Part shown: positions 9,223 to 16,842 of the stretch, in pieces
Layout of the letters: every line of letters begins with the position of its first letter
Numbering within the stretch: position 1 is the stretch's first letter
Origin: Alphaproteobacteria bacterium
GTDB lineage: Bacteria > Pseudomonadota > Alphaproteobacteria > Rhizobiales > Xanthobacteraceae
DNA length: 64,000 nt
Direction: 5' to 3'
Assembly (NCBI GenBank): GCA_026400395.1
Contig: JAPLPD010000364.1
Location: 1-64,000, forward strand
The notes under the pieces: generated by a model
Told to the model about the DNA's origin: nothing
What the model saw: only the letters and a program-made list of their open reading frames with translations
The model's database searches: none
Translations under genes and position numbers: made by a program

Positions 9223-10059
9223 TCAGCTTTGCCTTTGGCTCTGCGTCTGACCGCGGACCTGATGGACCCGTACCGAGACGTCCATCGATTCGGCGCCGCC
9301 GCCGTAGCGGCTGCCGCGCACCGGCGCCGCCCCAAGATAGTCCAGCCCCACCGCCACCCGCACATGGGCATCGGTCGCGCACATTCCGTTCGCGGTATCA
9401 AAGGCTATCCAGCCGAGGACCGGCACAAACGCCTCGGCCCAGGCATGGCCGGCCTCCTGCTCGGTCACGCCATCCTCGCGGTGAAAGTGGCCGCCGATGT
9501 AACGCGCGGGAATGCCGAGGCTGCGCGTCGCCGCGATGAAGATGTGGGTGAGGTCCTGGCAGACGCCGCGCCTCAGCGCGAACGCCTCCGCGGCCGTGGT
9601 GGTCGCCTCGGTCGGCGTGTTGTCGAACACCATCGTATCGTGCAGGCGCTCAAGCAGGTCGTGCAGGATATTCAGCGGCACGTCGCCGGCGCGCTTCGAC
9701 AGTTCGGCGAATTCGGCGATCGCCGGATCGATCTGGGTCAGCGGCGTCTCGCGCAGGTAGAGGCTCGGCGGAAACCGCTCGATGGTGCCGGCGACCACGC
9801 CGTGGGTGTCCTGGGTGTCCACCTGCCCTTCGACCAGCACGCGCAGATCGGTCACCGGCCCCTCGACGCTGATCACATGGCTGATATTGCCGAATGCATC
9901 CTCGTGCTGGTGAAGCTGGCAGTTCTCCGCCACGTCGATCCGCCAGCTTTCCACATACTGGCCATCGTGATTGCGCGGCGTCAGCCGCAGCGTCTGGATC
10001 ACGCCGCGGGCGGGCTCCTCGTAGCGATAGACCGTCTCGTGTGAAATCTGGATACGCAT
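9223..10059 (-). CDS. Transglutaminase-like cysteine peptidase family protein
   Basis: 278 aa. An N-terminal beta domain (MRIQISHETVYRYEEPARGV) is followed by a transglutaminase core with the full triad: Cys167 in RRGVCQDLTH, His205 in AGHAWAEA and Asp221 in IAFDTANG. This family is normally encoded with an alpha-E protein and a circularly permuted ATP-grasp protein; here those two lie upstream on the same strand but are separated by a two-component module. The biochemical role is not settled; a peptide-modifying pathway has been suggested for the gene set. Confidence 0.92.
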   Translation of the reverse strand: MRIQISHETVYRYEEPARGVIQTLRLTPRNHDGQYVESWRIDVAENCQLHQHEDAFGNISHVISVEGPVTDLRVLVEGQVDTQDTHGVVAGTIERFPPSLYLRETPLTQIDPAIAEFAELSKRAGDVPLNILHDLLERLHDTMVFDNTPTEATTTAAEAFALRRGVCQDLTHIFIAATRSLGIPARYIGGHFHREDGVTEQEAGHAWAEAFVPVLGWIAFDTANGMCATDAHVRVAVGLDYLGAAPVRGSRYGGGAESMDVSVRVHQVRGQTQSQRQS

Positions 10060-10103
10060 GTTCGCAGCATCGAAAAGGAGGACCGCCGGGTCAAGCCCGC
10101 GTT

Positions 10104-11357
10104 CTAGGCGTTCGGTGCGGCGTACACCGGCAAGCCGACCTGAAAACAGCCCGGATGGCCGGGCCGCGGCGCCACAATCGCGTCGCCGCCATGCAACCGC
10201 GCAATCTGCCGGACCAGCGCAAGACCAAGGCCCATGCCTCGGGTGTCGCCGCCCAGGCGATGGAACGGCGAAAACACCCGCTCACGCTCGGTTTCGGGAA
10301 CCCCGGCGCCATTGTCCATCACCTCGAGGACGGCGCGTTCGCCATCCTGCCGGACCACAACGCTGACCGGCGGAGTTCCGTGATGGCTGGCGTTGTCGAG
10401 AAGATTGCGGATCAGCCGGGCCAGCAGACGCCGCTCGCCACGGACCGTCACAGCCTGGCCGTCGAGCGCGCAATCCTCGTAGCGCGCGCATTCCTCGGCG
10501 GCCAGCGCGAGCAAATCGATGGTCTCCTCCATCTGCGGTTTCTGAACCGCGCCGAGGCGGCTGGTCAGCAGCATTTCATCGATCATCAGATCAAGTTCGG
10601 CGACGTCGCCGGCCAGCGCGGCGTGGTACTTCGGGTCCTTGGTCTGCTGAAGCAGTTCGATCCCCAATCGGATGCGCGACAACGGCGTCCGCAATTCGTG
10701 GGATGCGTTGGCGAGCAGCATGCGATGCGCGCCCATCAATTCCTCGATCCGCACCGCGGCCCGGTTGAAGCTTTCCGCCAACCGCGCCACCTCATCCTTG
10801 CCTTCCACTTTCACACGGGCCGACAGATCGCCGGCCCCCAGCGTATCGACGCCGGACTGCAAGCGCTCCAGGCGGCGCGTCAGGCCGCGCACGATCGGGA
10901 ATGCCGCGAGCCCCACCGCCAGCGCGATACCGCCGAGAAGCAGCACGAGCCCGATGGCCGGATGCCGGTGCCGTCCGGGCGCCCGCACCACGATCCAGCG
11001 GTCGTCGGGCAGCCGGAAGCTCCAGGCCGGCCCGCCGGGCCCATAGGCCCACTCGCCTTCGCCACGCGGCGGCGGCGGCGGGAGCGGCCGCCCGGCCCCG
11101 GCGATCGGCCGGCCGTCCTGGGAAAACAGCGCCAGGTCGGTGCGAAAGCGCCTTGCGAGTTGTTCGACCGCCCGCTGCTGCTCCAAGCGCGGCGCGTCCG
11201 CCGGCGGCAAGGCCATGCTGGCCAGTTCGCCGGCCATCTCGAACACCTGCGGTCCCGGCGGCCCGCCGCCCCATCGCCAGATGCCACCGGCAACGAGCAC
11301 CACCAGCAGCAGGCTGGCGAGGATCGTCAGATAGATTTTCTGATAAAGGCGCCGCAT
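10104..11357 (-). CDS. Sensor histidine kinase, CpxA/RstB-like
   Basis: 417 aa inner-membrane kinase. TM1 is near residues 8-25, followed by a periplasmic sensor of about 110 residues with a PLPPPPPRGEG stretch. TM2 is near 136-156 and a HAMP near 157-210. The H-box is NASHELRTPLSRIRL, the N-box LIRNLLDNASHHG, and the G-boxes DNGAGVP and GMGLGLALVRQ. All catalytic motifs are intact. It lies 60 bp after the response regulator, with four copies of a 13-bp repeat starting at the regulator stop, and is the last gene of a three-gene set with the CpxP/Spy-like gene, which points to an envelope-stress sensor. Confidence 0.93.
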   Translation of the reverse strand: MRRLYQKIYLTILASLLLVVLVAGGIWRWGGGPPGPQVFEMAGELASMALPPADAPRLEQQRAVEQLARRFRTDLALFSQDGRPIAGAGRPLPPPPPRGEGEWAYGPGGPAWSFRLPDDRWIVVRAPGRHRHPAIGLVLLLGGIALAVGLAAFPIVRGLTRRLERLQSGVDTLGAGDLSARVKVEGKDEVARLAESFNRAAVRIEELMGAHRMLLANASHELRTPLSRIRLGIELLQQTKDPKYHAALAGDVAELDLMIDEMLLTSRLGAVQKPQMEETIDLLALAAEECARYEDCALDGQAVTVRGERRLLARLIRNLLDNASHHGTPPVSVVVRQDGERAVLEVMDNGAGVPETERERVFSPFHRLGGDTRGMGLGLALVRQIARLHGGDAIVAPRPGHPGCFQVGLPVYAAPNA

Positions 11358-11377
11358 TGGTCCCCTGGTCCCGGTTT

Positions 11378-11429
11378 CTTAGTCTTGCGCCTTAGTCTCG
11401 CGCCTTAGTCTCGCGCCTTAGTCTTGCGC
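11378..11429. repeat. Four 13-bp tandem repeats spanning a stop codon
   Basis: CTTAGTCTTGCGC at 11378-11390 and 11417-11429 flanks two copies of CTTAGTCTCGCGC (11391-11403, 11404-11416). On the coding (minus) strand the unit reads GCGCAAGACTAAG and contains the last codons and TAA of the response regulator, so its 3' end is present four times in the gap before the kinase gene. Confidence 0.95.
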
Positions 11430-12104
11430 TTTGGCGAACACGTAGCCGCTGCCGCGAACCGTGATGATCCGGCGCGGCTTCTTCGGATCGTCCTCGATGG
11501 CCGCGCGTATCCGCGAGATATGCACGTCGATCGAACGGTCGAAGGATTCCAGCCGCTCGTTTTTCATCAGTTCCATGATGGCGTCACGCGACATCACCCG
11601 CCCCGAATGTTGCGCCAGCACCAGCAGGAGCGAAAACTGATAATCGCTCAGTTCGCATTCGGCGCCGTTGATACGGGCCTTTCTCGCGCCGGAGTCGATC
11701 TCCAGATGACCGAACGAAAGCAGGTCGTTGCGCTGCTCGCGTCCGCGCCGCCGCAGGATCGCGCGCAACCGCGCGAGCATCTCCCGGGGCTCGAACGGCT
11801 TTGGCAGATAATCGTCGGCGCCGATTTCCAGGCCGACGACGCGATCCATCGCATCTCCCCGCGCAGTCAGCATCAGGATCGGCGTCTGCGAACGCGCTCG
11901 AATCTGGCGGCAGACTTCGAGCCCGTCGATGTCGGGCAGCATCAGATCGAGCACCAGCGCATCGAAGGTCTCGCGCGCCTCAAGTGATATTCCGGCGATG
12001 CCGAGCGGAGAAACGGTCACGGAAAAGCCGGCCTCGCCGAGATAGTTTTTCACCATCTCGGCGAGACGCGGATCGTCTTCGATCAGCAAAATCCGGTCAG
12101 CCAC
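11418..12104 (-). CDS. OmpR-family response regulator, CpxR-like
   Basis: 228 aa DNA-binding regulator. The receiver has the acidic pocket (IEDD, residues 8-11), phospho-Asp53 in VLDLMLPDIDG, and the conserved Lys in PKPFEP. The C-terminal winged helix ends with FDRSIDVHISRIRAAI and IITVRGSGYVFA, typical of OmpR/PhoB. It lies 20 bp downstream of the CpxP/Spy-like gene and upstream of the kinase. The direct-repeat box GTAAA-N5-GTAAA upstream of the first gene fits autoregulation. Confidence 0.94.
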   Translation of the reverse strand: MADRILLIEDDPRLAEMVKNYLGEAGFSVTVSPLGIAGISLEARETFDALVLDLMLPDIDGLEVCRQIRARSQTPILMLTARGDAMDRVVGLEIGADDYLPKPFEPREMLARLRAILRRRGREQRNDLLSFGHLEIDSGARKARINGAECELSDYQFSLLLVLAQHSGRVMSRDAIMELMKNERLESFDRSIDVHISRIRAAIEDDPKKPRRIITVRGSGYVFAKAQD

Positions 12105-12124
12105 GGCAATATTCTATCACCGAT

Positions 12125-12706
12125 TCAATGACGGCCGGGGCCACCCATCGGCGGCAGACGATCATTGAGCTTACGGCGCTGCTCGGGCGTCAGGATTTCC
12201 GCCGCGTCGGTGACGGCCTGGGTGACACGCTTGGTGAAGGTGTCGGCGAGAGCGATCTGCTCGGTCCGGAACCGCTCGATTTGGGCGCGATCGACCGTCG
12301 ACTGGGTCAACAGTTCGCGCGCCTTCAACCGCGCCTCCTGCGCCTTCTCGCGCATCGGCAGCAAGTCCTTCACCGCCGCCTTGGCCACGGCGCGCAGCTT
12401 TTCCTGCTGCGAATCGGTGGCTTCAAGCTCGATCGCCATGTGCCTGACCATGCGGTCCGCATGGGCCTCGGCGCGGGCGGGATCGAAGGCCCCACCCATC
12501 ATGCCCGGGCCTCCCATCATTCCGCCGTGCCAGCCGGGACCAAATCCGGGGCCGCGGCTGAATGCCTTGGTTGCCGCGGCGCCGGTGAGACCGGCGGCGA
12601 CGACAAGAATCACAACCCAAGCCGTGCCGCGGTTGCGCCAGCGGTGCAGCTTCGTGCCGACATCCGGTCCGGGGGTGGGAGCGGGAGAGTTCGAGACGTC
12701 AGACAT
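12125..12706 (-). CDS. Periplasmic CpxP/Spy-like (heavy-metal resistance, LTXXQ-type) protein
   Basis: 193 aa. An N-terminal cytosolic stretch is followed by a hydrophobic segment near residues 29-46 (signal anchor). Next comes a Gly/Met-rich linker (GGMMGGPGMMGG, residues about 60-71) and a helical domain with QQEKLRAVAKAAV and LTPEQRRKL, the Spy/CpxP helix pattern. It probably senses misfolded envelope protein or metal and restrains the kinase. The Met/His-rich linker hints at metal (Cu/Ni) contact; this is inference. It is the first gene of the stress operon with ribosome site AAAGGAG. Confidence 0.88.
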   Translation of the reverse strand: MSDVSNSPAPTPGPDVGTKLHRWRNRGTAWVVILVVAAGLTGAAATKAFSRGPGFGPGWHGGMMGGPGMMGGAFDPARAEAHADRMVRHMAIELEATDSQQEKLRAVAKAAVKDLLPMREKAQEARLKARELLTQSTVDRAQIERFRTEQIALADTFTKRVTQAVTDAAEILTPEQRRKLNDRLPPMGGPGRH

Positions 12707-12785
12707 GGCAGGCTCCTTTGAGAATTCGAGGGCGTTTCAACGCTTCGAATATGGGAGCGCTCGGTGTCTGCGATTTGTCCCGGAT

Positions 12786-12800
12786 GTAAAGTTTTGTAAA
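12786..12800. promoter_or_regulatory. CpxR-type box GTAAA-N5-GTAAA
   Basis: GTAAAGTTTTGTAAA at 12786-12800 matches exactly the known CpxR consensus GTAAA-N(4-8)-GTAAA of enterobacteria. The repeat period is 10 bp, one helical turn, as OmpR-family dimers prefer. It lies 80 bp upstream of the CpxP/Spy-like start codon (12706, minus strand). The match is seen directly; binding by the regulator encoded next door is inferred. Confidence 0.6.
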
Positions 12801-12827
12801 GCCAACCCGCCGGACCGAAACGGAGGA

Positions 12828-13769
12828 TCAGGCGAGATACTGCTGCGTCAAGGCGCTGCCCAGCCGGTTGTTGTCATCGACGAAGGCGCCGATGAACTCG
12901 TGCAGCCCGGTCTGGAAGATTTCCTCCATCCGGCTGTTCTGCAGACGGCCGCGGATTGCACGGGCCTGACGCTGCGCCGGGCCTTGCCGCCCGTAATTGC
13001 CGGCGATGCGGTCGAGATTCTGCACCAGATTTTCGTAGCAGCTCGCCAGCGACCTCGGCATCTGCTCGTTGAGGATGAGAAGGTCGGCGATCAGCCAGGG
13101 CTTCAGGCTTTCGCGGTAAACCCAATGATAGGCGGTCAGCGCCGAAACCGAGCGCAGAATTCCGGCCCATTGGTAGTAGTCGAGCGGCCCGCCGACATGC
13201 TCGTCGGCCGGCAGCAGCAGGTGATACTTCACGTCCAGGATACGCGCCGTGTTGTCGGCGCGCTCCATGTAGACGCCGACCCGCGAGAACCAGTAGGCGT
13301 CGTTGCGCAACATGGTGCGGTAGGCGGAGCCATCGAACCGCAGCGAAGATTCCTGCACCCAGCGCAGGAAGCGCGCGATCTCCTCGCGCGAGGCCGGCTG
13401 GTTGCCGAAGCGCTTGAGTTCGAGCCAGGCGGTGTTGATCGCCTCCCACATCTCCATGGTCAGCGCAGTCCGCACCGCGCGCGCGTTGGCGCGGGCGACC
13501 TCGAAGCAGTTGCGGATCGACGACGGATTTTCGGTCGAGAAAGCGAGGAAGTCGGTGACGGTCTCCTCGTTGGCCTCGTCGTGGGTGGCGAAGAACGCCG
13601 CGGCACAGCCCGCGGTCGCCACCGCCGATTCCCATTCGTTGGTTTCGCCCACATAGGCGAGCGGCATGGCGGTCAGGCGCTGCGTCGCTTCGAGGATGCG
13701 CGCGAGATATTCCGCGCGCTCGACGTAGCGCGCGAGCCAATAGAGGTTGTCGGCGGTTCGGGAAAGCAT
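12828..13769 (-). CDS. Alpha-E domain-containing protein (DUF403)
   Basis: 313 aa all-helical protein. The N-terminus MLSRTADNLYWLARYVERAE is diagnostic of the alpha-E family; later family blocks are FWSRVGVYMERADNTARILD-type residues near 170-190. Alpha-E proteins are always found with circularly permuted ATP-grasp ligases and transglutaminase-like proteins. Here the ATP-grasp gene lies 23 bp upstream on the same strand, a clear operon. Function is not established. Confidence 0.93.
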   Translation of the reverse strand: MLSRTADNLYWLARYVERAEYLARILEATQRLTAMPLAYVGETNEWESAVATAGCAAAFFATHDEANEETVTDFLAFSTENPSSIRNCFEVARANARAVRTALTMEMWEAINTAWLELKRFGNQPASREEIARFLRWVQESSLRFDGSAYRTMLRNDAYWFSRVGVYMERADNTARILDVKYHLLLPADEHVGGPLDYYQWAGILRSVSALTAYHWVYRESLKPWLIADLLILNEQMPRSLASCYENLVQNLDRIAGNYGRQGPAQRQARAIRGRLQNSRMEEIFQTGLHEFIGAFVDDNNRLGSALTQQYLA

Positions 13770-13792
13770 TTACGCAAACCCCATGGCGTGTC

Positions 13793-15211
13793 TCATTTGC
13801 CGAGCACCCATGTGTCTTTGGTGCCGCCGCCCTGGCTCGAATTCACCACCAGCGATCCCTCCTTCATCGCCACCCGCGTCAGACCGCCCGGCACGATTCG
13901 GATGCGGTCGCGTCCGGTCAGCACGAAAGGGCGCAGATCGACGTGCCGGGGCGCGACACCGGCCTCGACGCAGGTCGGGCACGTCGACAGCGCCAGCGTC
14001 GGCTGGGCAATGAAGCCCTTGGGATCGAGCTTGAGCTTGGCGCGGAACGCGGCGACCTGCGCCTTGTCGGCCATCGGCCCGATCAGCATGCCGTAACCGC
14101 CCGAGCCGTGAACCTCCTTGACCACCAATTCCTCGAGATGATCGAGCACGTAGGCCAAATGCTCAGGCTCGCGGCAGCGCCAGGTCGGCACGTTTTTCAG
14201 GATCGGTTCTTCGCCGAGATAGAACTTCAGAATTTCCGGCATGTAGCTGTAGATCGCCTTGTCGTCGGCGATGCCGGTGCCGACGGCGTTGGACAGCGTC
14301 ACGTTGCCGGCCTGATAGGCCGACATGATGCCCGCGACGCCAAGCGCGGAATCCGGACGGAACATCAGCGGATCGAGGTAGTCGTCGTCGACACGGCGGT
14401 AGATCACGTCGACGCGCTTGGGCCCCTGGGTGGTGCGCATGTAGACGATGCCCGCCTTGACGAAGAGGTCGCGGCCTTCGACCAGATCGATGCCAAGCTT
14501 GTCGGCCAGGAACGAATGCTCGTAGTAGGCGGAGTTGTAGACGCCGGGCGTCAGCAGCACGACGTTCGGATCGCCGGGCGCCGAATCCGGCGCGAGCGAT
14601 TTGAGCGTGGCGAGCAGCTCGTCCGGATAGTTTTCGACCGGCGCCACGCTGTGGCGGGAGAACAACTCCGGGAACAGCCGCATCATGATCTCGCGGTTCT
14701 CCAGCATGTAGGAGACCCCGGACGGCGTGCGGGCATTGTCCTCGAGCACATAGAACGTGTCGGCATCGACGCGGACGATGTCGATGCCGGCGATGTGCAC
14801 ATAGACGTCGTGCGGCACCTTCTGGCCGTTCATCTCCGGGCGAAACACAGGGTTCTGGAACACCAGATCCTCGGGCACGATGCCAGCCTTGAGGATTTCA
14901 CGGCGGCCGTAGATGTCGCGCAGATAAGCGTTGATCGCCTTGACGCGCTGCTCCAGGCCCTTGCTCAGCGTCTCCCATTCCAGAGCGGACAGGATGCGCG
15001 GGATGACATCGAACGGGATCAGCCGCTCCTGGGCGTCGGCCTCGCCGTAGACGGCGAAGGTGATGCCGATGCGGCGGAACAGGAGTTCGGCCTCTTTGCG
15101 GCGGTACTCCAGCACATCCGGACGAACGCCATTGAGCCAATTGGCCAGTTCGGAATAGGCCGGGCGAATCTCGCCATCGGTCCCCTTCATCTCATCGAAC
15201 GCCACGGCCAC
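13793..15211 (-). CDS. Circularly permuted type 2 ATP-grasp protein (DUF404/DUF407)
   Basis: 472 aa, predicted to form amide or peptide bonds using ATP. Visible blocks are IPFDVIPRILSALEW near residue 70, DVYVHIAGIDIVRVDAD near 139, LEDNARTPSGVSYMLENR near 158, and VVKEVHGSGGYGMLIGP near 364, the ATP-binding region. The start is GTG at 15211, preceded by GGGGAG at 8 bp; internal GTG (15205) and ATG (15190) are alternatives. It is the first gene of the ATP-grasp/alpha-E pair. Confidence 0.92.
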   Translation of the reverse strand: MAVAFDEMKGTDGEIRPAYSELANWLNGVRPDVLEYRRKEAELLFRRIGITFAVYGEADAQERLIPFDVIPRILSALEWETLSKGLEQRVKAINAYLRDIYGRREILKAGIVPEDLVFQNPVFRPEMNGQKVPHDVYVHIAGIDIVRVDADTFYVLEDNARTPSGVSYMLENREIMMRLFPELFSRHSVAPVENYPDELLATLKSLAPDSAPGDPNVVLLTPGVYNSAYYEHSFLADKLGIDLVEGRDLFVKAGIVYMRTTQGPKRVDVIYRRVDDDYLDPLMFRPDSALGVAGIMSAYQAGNVTLSNAVGTGIADDKAIYSYMPEILKFYLGEEPILKNVPTWRCREPEHLAYVLDHLEELVVKEVHGSGGYGMLIGPMADKAQVAAFRAKLKLDPKGFIAQPTLALSTCPTCVEAGVAPRHVDLRPFVLTGRDRIRIVPGGLTRVAMKEGSLVVNSSQGGGTKDTWVLGK

Positions 15212-15340
15212 CGGCTACACTCCCCAACCCGCCGGACCCTGAACATTCTGGATCGGGACGAGTTCCCTCGCAGATATAGCAAGCCTCGCGCCAATCCATC
15301 CCCGGCGTAAAGGGGCTTTGCCGGCGTAGATTCCAGCTCA

Positions 15341-15361
15341 TCTGCCTGATTTATAGGCAGA
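15341..15361 (-). terminator. Short inverted repeat after the ubiD-like gene
   Basis: TCTGCCT and AGGCAGA form a perfect 7-bp stem with a 7-nt loop, 9 bp beyond the stop codon of the UbiD gene. There is no U-run after it, so it is at best a weak or factor-dependent terminator or an mRNA 3'-end stabiliser. Confidence 0.4.
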
Positions 15362-15370
15362 ATGGCGCTG

Positions 15371-16795
15371 CTAGCCCTTCAGCGCCCCGCGCCAGTCCGC
15401 ACTGGCGCTGTGCTTGAGAATCCCATCCACATCAATGGCTTCCTCGCCGGGCACGCGGATTCGCTTGAACACCATTTCCTGGGCCGCCAGCGGCTTGGTC
15501 GCGTCGATCCCCATTTTTGCGCCGACGCCGTCCCGGTTCGACGGGTCGAGCTTGGAGCCCTGGCTCTCCGGCACGATCACAAGGTCGCGGTCGGCCTGGA
15601 AGCGGGTCGCCACCGCCCACTCGACCTCGCTCGGATTGTGGATGTCGACATCCTCATCGACGACGATGACGTGCTTGAGATCGAACGAGCCCGCGAAGGC
15701 GCCGAGGATGACGTTCTTGCCCTGGCCCTCCTGGGTCTTCTTCATCTTGACGAACAGGTGGAAGCGCATGGTGCCGCCCGGCGACAGATGCACGTCGATC
15801 ACGTTGGGGAAGTTGCGCCGCAGATGCGTGAGCAGCGTCGCCTCTTTCGGGATGGCGCCGAGCAGAAGGTGCTCCAGCCCGCCACCGACCATGGTGTGAA
15901 AGATCGCATCCTTGCGGTGGGTGACGGCAACGACCTCCATCACCTCGCGGTCGGAGCGGGTGCCGTAGGTCTGCGGAAACTCGCCAAACGGTCCCTCCGG
16001 CTCGCGCACGCCGGGAAGAAAGTGCCCCTCGATCACGATCTCGGCCTCGGCCGGGACGCGGATTTCGCTGTTCAGGCACTTCACCACCGGCAGCGGACGT
16101 CCTTGCAAAGAGCCCGCGATCTCCAACTCGTCGTGATCGATCGGCACGATCGCTTGCGAGGCGAGCAGCGTCAGCGGATCGACACCGATCACGATGGCGG
16201 CGTCGAGCGGCTCGCCCGCCTCCTCCGCCATGCGATGAAAGGTGAAGGTGTGCCGCGGCAACACCAGCACGCCGAGCCGGTTCGGGCCGGTGAGCTGGCA
16301 GCGGTGAATCGAGACGTTCTGCCTGCCGGTGCGCGGGTTGCGCACGATCATGATTCCGGCCGCGATGTACGGGCCGCCATCGTGCTCGTTGTGGGTCGGC
16401 AGCGGAAGAATCTTGGCGAGGTCGAGCGGCGCGCGGTGAGTGACCTCCTGGGCCGGCGCAGACTTCACCTCAAGCCACGGCGTCGGCCGGGACGCCGCCT
16501 CCTGGAAACGCGCGAGCATCGCCGAGGGCTCCACGCCCATGGCCTCGGCCATCCAGCCGCGATCGGAAATGAGCCCGGACACCACCGGGATCGAATGCCC
16601 CCCGGGCCTGGGAAAAAACGTCGCACGCAGGCCATCCAGCCGTTTGGCGTGCGCCGCCACCTCGAACTTCAGCCCGATATTGGATTTCAGCACCGCCAGC
16701 CGGTCATGGGCGGCGAGATGGTCGAGCCAGTCCCGCAGATTGCGGACGGGCTGCGGGGCATTGGTTCCGTGCGTCGGGACCGCGTGCTTGGTCAT
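15371..16795 (-). CDS. UbiD family prenylated-FMN-dependent decarboxylase
   Basis: 474 aa reversible (de)carboxylase of aromatic or unsaturated acids that needs prenyl-FMN made by UbiX, which is not in the window. The catalytic block REPEGPFGEFPQTYG contains both conserved glutamates of the E-G-P-F-G-E motif. The N-terminus NLRDWLDHLAAHDRL and the block SIHRCQLTGPNRLGVLV are also family features. The ATG at 16795 (MTKHAVPTHG) is chosen; a longer frame would overlap the divergent ligase. It is divergent from, and 47 bp away from, the acyl-CoA ligase gene, which suggests a joint role in aromatic acid breakdown. Confidence 0.93.
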   Translation of the reverse strand: MTKHAVPTHGTNAPQPVRNLRDWLDHLAAHDRLAVLKSNIGLKFEVAAHAKRLDGLRATFFPRPGGHSIPVVSGLISDRGWMAEAMGVEPSAMLARFQEAASRPTPWLEVKSAPAQEVTHRAPLDLAKILPLPTHNEHDGGPYIAAGIMIVRNPRTGRQNVSIHRCQLTGPNRLGVLVLPRHTFTFHRMAEEAGEPLDAAIVIGVDPLTLLASQAIVPIDHDELEIAGSLQGRPLPVVKCLNSEIRVPAEAEIVIEGHFLPGVREPEGPFGEFPQTYGTRSDREVMEVVAVTHRKDAIFHTMVGGGLEHLLLGAIPKEATLLTHLRRNFPNVIDVHLSPGGTMRFHLFVKMKKTQEGQGKNVILGAFAGSFDLKHVIVVDEDVDIHNPSEVEWAVATRFQADRDLVIVPESQGSKLDPSNRDGVGAKMGIDATKPLAAQEMVFKRIRVPGEEAIDVDGILKHSASADWRGALKG

Positions 16796-16842
16796 GGGGT
16801 GAAGATGTATCATCCTTGCGCGAGGAGGAACACCGACCAACG

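Noticed and set aside
8046-9401. Long minus-strand frame opposite the polysaccharide deacetylase
   Set aside because: The plus strand carries all CE4 motifs, and the minus frame also overlaps the real transglutaminase gene.
9894-11408. Long plus-strand frame opposite the histidine kinase
   Set aside because: Kinase motifs (H, N, G boxes) are on the minus strand; the plus frame is rich in Arg, Gln and Pro without any family match.
12165-15310. Overlapping long plus-strand frames opposite alpha-E and ATP-grasp genes
   Set aside because: They are shadows of recognised minus-strand genes.
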